Positions 36,186-48,034 of a stretch of 64,000 bases of DNA are shown here, one piece after another. The notes under the pieces are model-generated. The model saw only the letters and a list, made by a program, of their open reading frames with translations. It did not search any database and was not told where the DNA came from. The stretch's first letter is position 1. Every line of letters begins with the position of its first letter. A program made the position numbers and the translations under genes. This DNA comes from Ailurus styani (Eukaryota > Chordata > Mammalia > Carnivora > Ailuridae). Location: NCBI GenBank assembly GCA_002007465.1, contig LNAC01000001.1:5970121-6034120 (forward strand). The letters are read 5' to 3'.

Positions 36186-36887
36186 CATGGTCATTCCACA
36201 GGCCTTCTATTACTTCCTCCCGAAAGGTTTCTGTCTGTCTCCTCCCTCCCAATCTCAGACCTGAGGGAGGTGTGGGTTGTTCTTGGGCCAGCCTCTGCAG
36301 GGTTTTCCTGGGATGGTCCAAACTAACCTTATCCTATTCATTGTGCCACCCCCATCTCTAGAGCAGTGTCTGGAACACAAGAGATATTATGAACGAGTGA
36401 ATGGATAAATACAGTGAGTAGAGAATTGGTCGAAATTTATACTTAACACATTTAAACAATAACAAATCTGAAGGAATAAAGTTGTTGTTTCTAAAAGAGA
36501 TTTTTCACCTCATTCTTCCGTTAACAGAAAACACACACAACCTGGCATCAGTTTGACAGGAGACAATACTTATGGTATTGTCCTATGTTCAGTTTCTCTC
36601 AACAAGTTAGATGTAGAATACAGAGAGTTAGAAATGCAAATGGCAGGATAGTGTGTAAATTCAACTCAAACAACGATAACTCACAACTTGTAAGTTTTGC
36701 ATCAGCAAATGAGTTAAAAGGAAGGAAAAAAAACCCCAAAAAACCTTTAAAGTCTTCTTGCCCCCAAACAAATGACCTTTTAAAACGCCAGCATTGCCCC
36801 CAGAGAATGGATGTGATCTGAGTACTTCCATTTCTCAAATTGTCCAAGAGAAGCCAACTTGGTTTTGAGAGTTAAACTGCATCCTTT

Positions 36888-37076
36888 GGGCGCCTGGGTG
36901 GCTCAGTGGGTTAAAGCCTCTGCCTTCGGCTCAGGTCATGATCTCAGGGTCCTGGGGATCGAGGCCGCATCGGGCTCCCTGCTCAGCGGGGAACCGCTTC
37001 CCCCTCTCTCTCTCTGCCTGCCTCTCTGCCTCCTTGTGATCTCTCTCCCTCTGTGAAATGAATTAAAAAAATAAAT
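36888..37076 (+). repeat. CAN SINE, young type
   Basis: GTGGGTTAAAGCCTCTGCC form. Flanked by AAACTGCATCCT (36874-36885 and 37077-37088). It lies about 0.4 kb inside FANK1 intron 1 from the edge of the CpG island. Confidence 0.95.
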
Positions 37077-37831
37077 AAACTGCATCCTCTTCCAAAGGTT
37101 TAAGATCTTCCACGTCTCCACAGAAAACAATGCTATCATTTTGAGAACCAAAGGAGCAATAGGACGTTAGCTTGCAAAACAAGGACAGGGCACTCCAGCC
37201 CTAGAGAGGTTTGGGAGCCGAGGAACCCAGTTAAATTAGAGCTCAGATTTGACCTCTTAACTCCAGCCTGCCCACGTTTTGCCAAACAATGTGGGAAACA
37301 GGTCGATGATTTTTTTTTTTTTTTTTGGAGTGTCCTAGCTCGTACAACCTCTAACAATGAATCAAATACGCTCGGACAAAGTTCAGTTTTGTTTTCTCCT
37401 TTAAACCACAGACTGTGGAGTGGGGATTGGACGGGGTATCCGAATAAATTCAAGAGCCAGCCTCGCAGCTTAGTCAACGGCTGGCATCTGAGAAGCAGTG
37501 CGGCTCTTTGCGACGAACGAGCCGAGCCCGAAGGCCGAGAGTGGCAGCAGTAACACGCGGCTTCGCCTGGGGTCATTTCAGGAGAGCGCGCAGCGGGGGC
37601 CCACACGCCCGCGCCCTGGCGTCCCGCCGGCTCCCCGCGGACCCCCTCGGCGCTCGTGGCCCCGCCGGACCCACACGGCAGCTTCAGGCCCTTCTCCTCC
37701 CTCCGGGCGAGCAAAGAGCGAGGGGAGAGCCGCGTCTCCGTGTCACACGCCTTAAAGCCTGCGGACCGCGCGCGGGGCGCCCACCCTCGTCGCCGGCAGC
37801 GTCCGCCCGCCCGCCGGCCCGGCCCCCTTAC

Positions 37832-37844
37832 TCTGGGGCTCCAT
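37832..37844 (-). CDS. FANK1: FANK1 first coding exon (13 nt: MEPQ plus one base)
   Basis: On the minus strand, ATGGAGCCCCAGA is followed by GTAAGG, a strong splice donor. It encodes Met-Glu-Pro-Gln and the first base of the next codon. FANK1 (fibronectin type III and ankyrin repeat domains 1) begins MEPQR with a phase-1 break in the fifth codon, which fits exactly. The position also fits: in mammals FANK1 lies head to head with DHX32 across one CpG island, and here the DHX32 start exon is 14.7 kb away on the opposite strand. The protein is testis-enriched and also found in multiciliated cells. Its fibronectin III domain and ankyrin repeats are encoded by later exons, none of which I could find in this window. 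The evidence is short but combines sequence, splice phase and synteny. Confidence 0.85.
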
Positions 37845-37934
37845 GCTCAGCTGCTCCCGGGCCCGCAAGGGCCGAGCCCGCGGCGCCGCCGCCGCCCCTC
37901 CTAACGCCTCTCGTCCGCGGCAGGCGTCGCTCGG

Positions 37935-37948
37935 GTTGCCTTGACAAC
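37935..37948 (-). promoter_or_regulatory. RFX X-box motif in the FANK1 promoter
   Basis: The 14-mer GTTGCCTTGACAAC is a near-palindrome made of two RFX half-sites (GTTGCC and, inverted, GTTGTC) with a 2-bp spacer. It matches the X-box form GTTNCCATGGNAAC except within the central spacer and one pyrimidine. It lies 91 bp upstream of the FANK1 ATG, the usual range for ciliary and spermatid genes controlled by RFX2/RFX3. That RFX factors act here is my inference. Confidence 0.6.
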
Positions 37949-37953
37949 GCGGA

Positions 37954-37970
37954 GGGCGGGGAGGCGGGGC
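37954..37970. promoter_or_regulatory. Tandem GC boxes (Sp/KLF sites)
   Basis: GGGCGGGGAGGCGGGGC holds two overlapping GGGCGG/GGCGGGG cores just beyond the X-box, about 110-125 bp upstream of the FANK1 start codon. They could serve transcription in either direction. Confidence 0.5.
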
Positions 37971-38187
37971 CCGGCGGACGGCGAGAGGGAGGGACCAAAA
38001 GCCGCGAGGAAACGCGGGCGAGCGTGAGGGCCCGCGCGTCGCCGGGGGCAGCGAACCAGGGTAGCGGCCGGGTTGTCGGCCGGATATTCTGCCCCTGAGG
38101 CCCCGTCGGACGGTCGCGCCCTCCCCGGGAGCCCTCGCGCCCCCGGCGGGGCCTGTGCCCGGGCCTTCGCGGCGGGAGCCTCTGGGC

Positions 38188-38393
38188 NNNNNNNNNNNNN
38201 NNNNNNNNNNNNNNNNNNNNNNNNNNNNNNNNNNNNNNNNNNNNNNNNNNNNNNNNNNNNNNNNNNNNNNNNNNNNNNNNNNNNNNNNNNNNNNNNNNNN
38301 NNNNNNNNNNNNNNNNNNNNNNNNNNNNNNNNNNNNNNNNNNNNNNNNNNNNNNNNNNNNNNNNNNNNNNNNNNNNNNNNNNNNNNNNNNNNN
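38188..38393. other. Assembly gap (206 N) inside the CpG island
   Basis: An unbroken run of N lies in the middle of the promoter island, flanked by very GC-rich sequence. Translated frames crossing it are meaningless. The true length may differ from the N count. The missing part probably contains the DHX32 transcription start. Confidence 0.99.
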
Positions 38394-40375
38394 CCCGCCA
38401 CTGCCGCCGGGAGTCCGCGGGTCCGCGGCGAGAGCGATGCTCTGCAGCCCGGCCCTCCGAGCGGGGCGAGCCCTCGGCAGCCTGGGCGTCGGCCAGGCCG
38501 GGTGGGGGGGGCGGGGAGGGGTCCCTGGTGCGGCATTTGTGGGAAGCATAAAGCAGGAGAGCCTCTTCTGTCGTCGGCGGCAGTGGGCCGGATGCGTCTC
38601 CCGAATCCTGAAACCCGAGAGAATTCCGTCGCCCCACGTTGCACTGTCATCCCGAGGATCCCATTTCAGGCAGTGGGCCTGGCTGGATCTTTCCGGTTGG
38701 CTTGGGGGTGCGTTTTGTTTCATTTCCATCCTCCCCGTTTTCGGTGGAGCTGTGGAGTCAGCCCACATATTTTGTACCCAAACTTCGTCGGGCTGCTAAA
38801 CTGTAACATTAGCTCACACAATAGTATCATCGTAATTGGCTTTTGAAATACTGGTGCCGGTTGTGCTTTAAGGAAGCTCTGAGGATCCCAAGAGATTGTG
38901 CCTGGTAGGTTGTAAAAATGCAAACCACGGGGAGAGAGTCCTAGGTTAAGAAAAACGAGCCTTAAGGAGGAAAGAAAAATGGAGGAGAGAGAGAGGAAAA
39001 AGATTGAGAAGGAAAGAGCAGGCGGGTGGAAACGGCATGATTGATTGAGTACCCGTGTCTGGAGATGATGGCCCCTCTGTCACTTCCTCCCGCTGCTCCA
39101 GACAGCACTGGAGGGAAATGAAGAGAAGAGCCCTTTTTGGGTCACGTAAGCGATGACTCATTCTTTGCCACTAGAGAGATTTCCACTCCATAGATGACAA
39201 GGACACCAAGGAAAATTACTTTCCTCCTGGAAAGAGAATCATTCAGAGGTTAATTGAACCTGAGAAGCATATATTCTATGATGGAAACGGACATTTATTA
39301 CGTTCCACCAAACTGGGCTTCCCCTCTCAGACTGTATAGGGTCTTTTTCAAATTAATTGTCCAAGCAAGAAGGTTTATGTGTAGATATTGACAAGCAGTG
39401 TGATATATACTGAACCCCTAATTCCTAAGCCAAAATATTGAAGTAATAAATTCAGGTTGGAAAGTAAACACTTCATGGCACCTTAGTTACCTGTTCCTGA
39501 AACTTAGAGGCAGGGGGTGCATTTTTAGACAAACAGCATCTAAAATCGATGGGACTTCTGTAGAACAGTGTTTTCAAACTCGAGTTTTCATATCAGTAGC
39601 AAAATCGTGAATTGGTCTTTTCATCCAAGAAACATAGTGGTGCTTATTTGTAATATCATAATCAAAGTGACAAGTTAGTGATAAAAACCTGGTGTTTTTT
39701 AACACGTAAAAGGGATAGGGTTTTATTTTCTCAAACAGTAAAGGATTCAGCATTTGTATTTAAAAAGAACCACAAAACAACATTGTTGATCTCCACGCTG
39801 AAGTAACAAGGACTCGAGAATTTGGTTGTTGCATGCAGATTTTAAGGTTGAAAAGTGGAGGTATATGTTGTTACTTTAAACTTACCTAGCAGGGAAGAAG
39901 AATGATTTTATCAGTAACAGTGAACTTGACATTGAGGAAGTCTTGCATTGAAATGTTTCAGGTAATAGGTAACTGGCAACTGTGAAAAGCGACATTGGAT
40001 TTTCAGGGATAGTGTGTTTATGGAAGAAATGACTGGTTGAGGGGTGGAAATGGGGGAGGGAAAGGTACTAAAATGTTTAAGGACAGCATTCAGTTTCTCT
40101 TTCTCCCTCCAGCAGCTGGTACAGTGTATTTGTGCTTGTCTGTTGAGTGAGAAGAGTGTTAGAGAAAGTGCTTTAGATAAAGGGATATGCTTATCGGAGG
40201 AGCTATCATAATGACAGAATATTGCTAATGGGATAGGGGTTGAGATTAATGGCAAAGGTATTGGTTGCTCCTTTTGGGGAATTTCCTACCACGTGTTTTC
40301 TTTTTCTTTTCATTGGCATGTTCAGGATGTCACTCACTGGTGGGCAGGTAAAAACAATAAAGTCCCGATTTTTTT

Positions 40376-40560
40376 CTAATTTTATTTATTTATTTGACAC
40401 AGAGAGAGATCACAAGCAGGCAGAGAGGCAGGCAGAGAGAGAGGGGGAAGCAGGCTCCCTGCTGAGCAGAGAGCCCGATGTGGGCCTCAATCCCAGGACC
40501 CTGAGATCATGACCTGAGCTGAAGACAGAGGCTTACCCACTGAGCCATGCAGGCACCCCT
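40376..40560 (-). repeat. CAN SINE, reverse, young
   Basis: Perfect 17-bp duplication AAAGTCCCGATTTTTTT at 40359-40375 and 40561-40577. The head has a substitution (GAGCCATGCAGGCACCCC). Confidence 0.96.
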
Positions 40561-40931
40561 AAAGTCCCGATTTTTTTAAAAAAAGTCTCTAAGCTCATCA
40601 AATTAGGTAGAATTATGACATTATTTACTTTGCTGATGCTTAACTAAAGTAGCAAACCAAAGCACTATCACCAGGGAATAAGGTAGCAATGAAGGGACAG
40701 ACATAGCCTTTCTTTTTCTTACTTAAATCTCTTAGCCACATCAGAATTCAAAGTAAAAATAATTGCAGTAGAAAGTTAACACTAATGCAAGTAGAATGAT
40801 TAAAAAAAAAAAAAGACAATCAAATGACTGTGTGTTTCCTAGACTTACTATCCTAAGGTCACAGGAAGTTTTTGTTTCTGTTACTGGATTTTTGTTTGCT
40901 TTTTGTTTTGCTGGAGTGAGGGTACTTTTTT

Positions 40932-41120
40932 TTTTTAAATATTTTATTTATTTATTTGACAGAGACACAGCGAGAGAGGGAACACAAGCCAGGGGAGTGG
41001 GAGAGGGAGAAGCAGGCTTCCTGCTGAGCAGGAAGCCCGATGTGGGGCTCGATCCAGGACCCTGGGGTCATGACCTGAGACGAAGGCAGAAACTTAACAA
41101 CTGAGCCACCCAGGCACCCC
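40932..41120 (-). repeat. CAN SINE, reverse
   Basis: Flanked by TGAGGGTACTTTTTT at 40917 and 41123. GACAGAGACACAGCGAGAGA marks a different subfamily from its neighbour at 40.4 kb. Confidence 0.95.
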
Positions 41121-41799
41121 AATGAGGGTACTTTTTTCTCTCTTTTTCTCCACTACTTTCTGAAATTTACAAGGAGTTCAGCCAAGGTAGAAAACGAATT
41201 TCCATTTTTCCCTCGTTTCTTCTGTGTCCTCCAGATCTGTAATGGTCTGCGCTCAAGTTGTTGGACTCCAGGAATGTTCTTTCAACATTTTACTCATTCT
41301 TAGTGTAGTTGGGCTGCAGGACCATGCTGCTGCTCCCGCATCTGGAAAGTCTTCCAGGATTAGGTTAATGCCTACAACATGGACTGCTCTCTCCTACTGT
41401 AGGGGACACTACCCAGTTTGGCACCTAGCCCTGTACTCTGCTTTCTTGCAGGGTTTTCTCCCATTTTATGTGCATGGGTCTGTGCCTCTGATTAGATTAA
41501 ATATTTTAGGAACTAAGTCCAGTACTCCTTTTAGCTCATAATGGGTTTTCACTATCTACCTGATAATTTAAGTGGGATAATACAAGACAAGCTTTTAGTC
41601 AGGGATGATCGCGTTAATTTCTAGCTATGCCACTTTGGAAAATTAGGAGCTATCATTTCCTCATTGGTAACTGGTAAGAACAAGATCTGCAGGGATTGTC
41701 TAACAGTCAAGTTGTGAAAATCAAAATCAATGAAATGTGATTTATAGGTAGGAGTGAAAATATCTTGCATATTGTAAAGAACTTCTTAAATGGAGGTGG

Positions 41800-42745
41800 T
41801 TGTTACTGCACGCATACGGCAGACATTTGCAGAGTGTCCATAATGTGCCAGGTACTTCTTGGGGTTGCTCTTCATAAGGGAATAGGAAATGACTGGATGG
41901 ATTGTGTGTGAGGTCTTCCCAGGCAAAGGCACAGGGGCACGAGAGAACAACTCTGAGCAGGAGTCCATTGTGTCGGGAGCAGAGGGAAGTGAAGCTGGGA
42001 GGCAGATACGCATTAAATCAGAAAGACCCAAAGGAGTGAGATTTGTATCTTGAAGGTAATGAGAAGGATTTGGGTCAGTGACGTGATCGCTTCTCCATTT
42101 GAAAGGGATCACTGGCAGCGTGTGAATGACGGATTGGTGAAGAGCCAAACGCAGAGGCAGAAAAACCAAACTGGAGATTCTGTAGTAATTCCATCAAGAA
42201 GTGATAAAATAAGTGTGGTGGTTGGGAGGGTGGGGAACAGGGAGGAGGGGGCTCTGAGGGGGTCCAAGCGGCAGGTATTGATATTGTAGGGGGGCATAGA
42301 GGTGGGAGAAGCCAGGAATGAGGCCCAGGTGATGGGGGAATTGTCCTGCTAGTTATCAAAATCCAGAACACAAGAAAAGGAAAGAAGTCTTTTTCTTCTT
42401 AGGGAGTGTGAGAAATGCATCCATGATGAGTTCGGTTCATTTGAAATGCCTGTTGTCTCAATTGGGATTTCCCTTAAGTAGGAGTTGGACATGTGGGTCA
42501 GGAACTAAAGAAAGAAGTCTGAGATGAAGGGGGAAATTTAGATTAAGCATTCAGAAATTGAAGTTAAATATGAATGAGTTTCTCCAGGGAGATTTTGTGG
42601 AATGAGGAGTCAAGGCTAGGACCCTGGGGTGCACATTTATTTGACATGAGGAAGTGGGTGTGGTGGGGGAACCCAAGGAGACTGAGAAGGAGTGGCCAAA
42701 ACTCAAAATCTGGAAAGTTTAATAAAGCAGAGTCCCTGCCCTTGG
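41800..42745 (+). repeat. Unnamed ancient repeat, copy B
   Basis: Longest uninterrupted copy. It shows AATGTGCCAGGTACTTCTTG, GGCAAAGGCACAGGGGCACG, GTGACGTGATCGCTTCTCCA, GGGATCACTGGCAGCGTGTG, and at the end GACCCTGGGGTGCACA and GAGACTGAGAAGGAGTGGCC. Open frames of up to 127 codons on the minus strand here are shadows. Confidence 0.55.
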
Positions 42746-43989
42746 AGGGCAGGGGATTCATGCATTGGCATTCCCTGAAATTATACTTTCTTCCACTTGC
42801 CATAGAATGTACGACACAGTTTATCCAATCTGCTGCTGTTTTATTAAAATGACTGCAAAATGACTACCAATTACTTTCTTAACAAGAAAGAAAATTTCCT
42901 GATGTTTGTGGTTTTTCACCATCTCCATTTGGAACAATAATTCAAGTAAAATGTAGCTTTGGGAGTTATGACGATGCCTCAAACAAATGCTGTCTTTACA
43001 AAAAGGTGGGCGAAAGTTCACTTTGTAAATGTTGGAGGTAAAATAACTATATTATCTTTCTAGGGAAGACTGGCAATAACCTCTTCTTTAGATTTCAGTT
43101 TTGCTGGATCTCAACTATTTGCTCAGATTATCTAACTAGAGCACGTAAATAAGCCAAGTTAATATTGTAGCAAACTTTATTAACTTTGCTCTTACTCAAA
43201 TATTAGTTTTTAGAATATTCTTTGGTAAAACAAAACAAAACAATATTGAAAAGCACTGAATGGCATTCTAATAAAATGCTTGATTTACAAATATGTATGT
43301 GGGGAGTGATAGGTTATTATGATACATAAGTATTGATTGAGCTTGGGAGATCTTCCTGTATATAAGTCTACAAAAATGTAAATTACCTGTGGAATGTAGG
43401 ATTCTTAAATTAATTGTGCAGGATGGTTATTCCAGCCATATTTGGTATGAACCAATAATTGAGTTAAAAGTGAATCATTTTTTAAGTTTGAATGTTAAAA
43501 AGCCAAGTTTTTTGTAAGTAATTTGCTTACTTAAAATGAAAACAAAGTCCACTTGTTGGAAGTCTGGAGATAAGATTTTTTTAAAATGAGTTCTGAACTT
43601 TTATCTTGTTCAAGAAAGATTTTAAGTGGATACTGGAAACCAAATAGGTTGTGCTTTGGGGAGCTCTGAGCCAATTAAAAGCAGACTATGGGGTCACCTT
43701 TCAAAAGTCCTAGTAACGATAAGCCCATTGTTTCAGTTAGAGTATCACATGCCTGGGAGATAAAGTTTACATATTAAATATTTGACTGTAAGGCCACATG
43801 GGTGATTACAACCATGTTTTTCAGAAACTCTCAAATGTCTTTCTTTTCATAAGAGAGCTACACTTGTTCTGTTTTATAGTATTTCTTCCAGACCACCCCC
43901 TTCGTATGACATGTCCCAAAGCCTCAAATATTGCTTCAGTCCACAGCATCTCACCATGAGCCCGTGTCCTTTGATGCAGCCAGGAAGCA

Positions 43990-44300
43990 GTATGGTACAA
44001 TGTGGCTAGGCATACAGTGTACACTTAACTGGCGTTAAACTGAGATCAGGCCGCTTGACTTCAAGCACCTGCTCTCCCACAGACGAGCTATTAGAAGTTG
44101 GATAAACTAACTAAACCTCCGAAGGCTTAAATTTCCTCATTCGAATAATGGAAATAATAAAGTAAACCCTCATGAGGTCTTTAAGAGTTTAAATGAAATA
44201 ATCCATATGAAGTGTTTAAGTACATAGAGCATCTGGCACCCAGTAAGCACACTCTATAAAGGCTAATTGGTGGAATTATCATCATTACCATTATTGTTAC
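43990..44300 (+). repeat. MIR SINE
   Basis: CCGAAGGCTTAAATTTCCTC, ATAATGGAAATAATAAAGTA and CATCTGGCACCCAGTAAGCA follow the MIR consensus in order. Confidence 0.75.
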
Positions 44301-45502
44301 CAGTTCAACTTTAGTAGCAGTAAGAACCACGCTTCTCGAATTCTGATCTGCAGACCAGTTCCAGTGCACAGACTGTTACTGGTTGGCAGTGAGATACGGA
44401 GCTTTTGCCAGAATGTAGACTGTGGCTCTAATCATACTGTTGCATTGAGCTGACATTTTTAATAGCAAGACTTTTTCAACAAAGGAAGCAACGAGTTGAT
44501 TTACATTCGGTGCAAGCTCTTTATGTTGCCACAAATAAGCATTTTGAATGGAATTGGCATGGAATGTTGGACTAGTGATCCTGTTCTCTAAAAAATAATA
44601 GCCCTTTATTCTGAAGACAGTTATTATTCACTTGTAATGCCTCATTAACCTCTGTTCTAAACATTATAATTATGGGTTACAGGGATATTGTTTATTAGTT
44701 GAGCAAATGTTTACTGGTCACATGGTCTGTGAAAAACCCTAAATCTTACTTTGTAGAAGTTGTAAAGATGGCTCAGAAGTGTATCCTGACTTTAGGAAGT
44801 GTGTGGTGAGCGTAGAGCAAGAGGACGAGGTGAAAATCTAAAATGTGTTGCGTGCATGGAGCGAGGGTTTGCATTAGTCCTGCAGTGTGGTTCCTAAGGC
44901 CCACGTAGACAGATGACTCCTCTTTCTAAGCTGCTCCCATAAGTGGACAGAATTAATACTTTTTCTCTTTCAGGACTTACACTGTCATAGTAGAGATCAG
45001 AGTTCACTTTATCGAGATTAGCGTTTCTCCTAGGAGATTGAAAAATCCACGACGTTAGGGAATAACTGAATTTGGGGACACAAACGACAAAAGTACAACT
45101 CTTTAATATGAGTATTTATAGAAGACTCATCCTTAGGTTTTTTTGTTTGTTTTTTTTAGATTACTGATTCTGTTTGAACCTGTATATAAATATTTAATAT
45201 TTACTGCTGTGCAGAATATGAGGGGACATTAAATAGATACCAAAATATTTGTAAAGTTTCAATACAGATTAGCACTGATTCTTCAAGAAAAAATTCTTTG
45301 GTCAAATAATGTCAACACAGTTTTGCAAGTCCTATTAAAAGAAGGATTTTTTTGAGAGGCAAGATATGTGTGTGCGTGTTCCCTTTCCCCCCAGAATGCT
45401 TTTCCTAAAGGGTGGAGATGAAAAGGGATTGGCTGCGAATTAGATCAGAGAACAGCCTATTTTCATAGACCTATCAGAAAGTGATTTAAAATGCTCAAGT
45501 CA

Positions 45503-45702
45503 GGGGCACCTGGGTGGCTCAGTGGGTTAAAGCCTCTGCCTTCGGCTCAGGTCATGATCTCAGGGTCCTGGGATTGAGCCCCGCATCGGGCTCTCTGCTC
45601 AGCAGGGAGCCTGCTTCCTCCTCTCTCTCTGCCTGCCTCCCTGCCTACTTGTGATCTCTCTCTCACTCTGTCAAATAAATAAATAAAATCTTAAAAAAAA
45701 AT
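45503..45702 (+). repeat. CAN SINE, young full-length
   Basis: Perfect 15-bp duplication AAAATGCTCAAGTCA at 45488-45502 and 45703-45717. The body is close to the young consensus throughout. Confidence 0.97.
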
Positions 45703-46169
45703 AAAATGCTCAAGTCAAGAAATGTTATTTAGTTTTTATATATCTTAAGAATTTTTGTACATGAAAATGATTTTTTGTCCAGCTTGGTAAGCCAGCTCAT
45801 AACCTCACTATGTGCTTCATCCTGCCATTTGCTTTAAAATGTTACCAGCTCTCCTAGAACTTGTTTCACTAATGACTTTAAGAACATCATAGTTTTTAGT
45901 ATTAAAAAATACCATAACATATCAAATCTAAGAGCAGAATTGTAAAAAGAAGCAAAAAAGTAAAAAATAAGAATTTTGATCAAGAAATGACCGGGCAGGT
46001 TAGACCGATGGCCCTTAAAATAAAACAGTCTCTTTGGCATGCCGTCCTTGGTGATCTGGCCCGGTCTGCTCCGTGAGCTCGTCTGTACCAGAGCCTTTCT
46101 CTCTCTTTTTACGTACCAGCTACATCGTCCTTCTCCTAGTTATTTGACCATGAGACTAAGTCCACGTGT

Positions 46170-46325
46170 CATAGACGATCTCTGTTCCACAAGCCCCCCC
46201 CCCCAAACCCAAGCCCTGCCTCGTTGGACAGTAAGCTCCGTGAGGACAGGACCCAGACCCGGCTATTCTTTCGGTGGCCCTGGCCTGTTTGCAGGGTAGA
46301 CACTTAGTGGGTGCTCAGGTCCTGG
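46170..46325 (+). repeat. L2-like 3' fragment with a C-run
   Basis: AGTAAGCTCCGTGAGGACAG and GACACTTAGTGGGTGCTCAG are L2-type phrases. A 12-base poly-C run (46193-46204) precedes them. Confidence 0.45.
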
Positions 46326-47404
46326 CTGAGTAGGAAATGGAAGACCAGAAGCATAGGCATGGAAGATGAGAAAACTTGAGGCTAGAGAAAACCTATTAGA
46401 TCATGAATGGTACCTATCATAAAACAGACAGGTGTTAGTCTTAAAAGTGGAAAATCCCTAAAGAACAGAAAGTGATTCAGTCATTAGCTCCCCAGGTTCT
46501 AATTGCTAATTAAGCACCCACGACATTCGGGCTCAGACTGTGGCAGTTACCAAAGAGGATACCGCTCCAATGACAGTCTAAGCAGAGAGACCAAAAACAC
46601 GGGGAGAGGATAACAGGTAGTACCGGTAGTTGGGCGGTTCCCTGCTACGTGAGGACGTGGCCATGTCCACATCGGTTATGGAAGGTCGGCCTGGGGCAAG
46701 CGTGGTCCGTGCCTCCGACAAATCTCGGGGCAGCTCTGGTGGTTTCTGCGCCGTAACTCTTCTGCAAGGAAACAGCTGTATTGTTGCAAAAAGGGTGAGC
46801 TCTGGTTTGGGTGTCTGATTCAAGGACAAACCAAGAACCTGTACAATTATTTCAGTTTTGGAATCTGGGAATTCCCCAGAAGTTCAGTCCAGAGCCTCTA
46901 GGAAAAACAGGAGTCTGTCCTCTTGTTAATGAAAGGGGATGCAAAGTCAGAAATCCCAAAGCGCAGTGACAGTGGGCCGTCACCAGCATCTTGGTATGAA
47001 GTGAAGGACTCGGGGAAGGGTAAGAACCGAATCCTAAGAAGCTTGGAAAAACGTCACTGACGCAGTGTAAGGCAGACTGGGAAAGTTGAGTAAAAATATC
47101 TCTGAAGTGCCAACATCATCCACTCAACAAATATTTACTGAATGCTTCATATGTGCCAGGCTCTGTGGTAGACAGGAGTGAGCAAAAGAGACACAAATCC
47201 CTGCCTCGTGGTGCTTGCCTTCTGGTGGAAGACAGCAGCCAGAAGCAAGAGCAAGAGGTGAAATATTTATCTTGTTGGCCTGTGATGAGTATCAAGGGGA
47301 AAGAACAAAGCAGAAAAAGAGGCTAGGAAGTGGGTCCGGGTTGTGAGGGGTGTGGGTCAAAGTGTAGACAGGGTGGCCAGTAAGCCGTCACCGGGCTGAC
47401 TTTT

Positions 47405-47607
47405 TTCTTTTAGGATTTTATTTTTATTTATTTGACAGAGAGAGAGAGAGACACAGCGAGAGAGCAAACACGAGCAGGGGGAATGGGAGAGGGAGAAGCA
47501 GGCTCCCCGCCGAGCAGGGACCCTGATGCGGGGCTCGATCCTAGGACGTCGGAATCATGACCTGAGCCAAAGGCAGATGCTTAACAACTGAGCCCCCCAG
47601 GCGCCCC
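47405..47607 (-). repeat. CAN SINE, reverse
   Basis: GACACAGCGAGAGAGCAAAC type; head changed to GAGCCCCCCAGGCGCCCC. Flanks CCGGGCTGACTTTT and CCGGGATTGACATT are a decayed duplication. Confidence 0.93.
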
Positions 47608-48034
47608 CGGGATTGACATTTGATAAAAACCTTTACGAGAAAAGGGAGCCAGCCGTCGGGACACCTGAGGCAAGGACATTTCAGACCGAGGAGCAGACAC
47701 GAAGTCCCGTGCCAGGGTGTCCGAGGAACATCGGGGGACCCCTTGACTAGAAGTGTGAGGAGCAAGGGGGTGGTTGGAGCTCCAGGTCCAAAGCCTCGAA
47801 CTTGTTGATCCCGTTAAGTTGCTGGGTTTTCCTTGGAGTGAGATGAGATGGGAAGCCAGTAGAGACTTGTGAGCGGGGGAAACATGCGCTGACTTTAACA
47901 GGGTCACTGCGGCTGGGTCGAGAAGGGACTGTAGGGCGAAGGGTGAAATCAGGAGGCCAGTCAGGAGGCTGCTGCCGTGACCCAGGGGCCTAGCTGCTGC
48001 CAGTGGCGCTCAATGTATTTGGAAAGTAGAACTG

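Larger units (their letters stand above)
1..37831 (-). other. FANK1: FANK1 intron 1 (repeat-rich, partial)
   Basis: Everything left of the FANK1 donor is read as its long first intron. No further FANK1 coding exon was recognised on the minus strand, consistent with a very large first intron in mammals. Besides the repeats listed separately, these stretches show nothing I can name: 260-1270, 4900-5250, 5375-7735, 15500-16300, 17610-18700, 19995-22900, 24630-25360, 26370-26790, 27020-27800, 29410-29830, 31750-32640, 32850-33100, 34530-35690 and 36200-36880. Many short open frames occur there in both strands without family resemblance or conserved start context. Confidence 0.65.
37480..38620. 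promoter_or_regulatory. CpG island, bidirectional FANK1/DHX32 promoter
   Basis: CpG dinucleotides are dense across this block (for example CGCGCGGGGCGCCC near 37768), while flanking DNA is CpG-poor and AT-rich. FANK1 exon 1 lies inside it on the minus strand, and DHX32 is transcribed away on the plus strand. There is no TATA box, as is usual for CpG-island promoters. GC boxes and an X-box lie on the upstream side of FANK1. The upstream non-coding exon of DHX32 is expected within or beside the N gap but cannot be placed. Confidence 0.85.

Noticed and set aside
37136..37714. 192-codon minus-strand frame next to the CpG island
   Set aside because: It lies in FANK1 intron 1, has no recognised domain, crosses a poly-T tract giving poly-Lys, and is likely a composition effect.
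1..37831. Further FANK1 exons (fibronectin III or ankyrin coding) on the minus strand
   Set aside because: I looked for family phrases such as the fibronectin III and ankyrin motifs in the available frames and found none. Intron 1 is expected to be long.
37752..38768. Long minus- and plus-strand open frames (up to 338 codons) across the CpG island
   Set aside because: They run through 206 N and owe their openness to GC-rich composition. Only the 13-nt FANK1 segment within them is supported.
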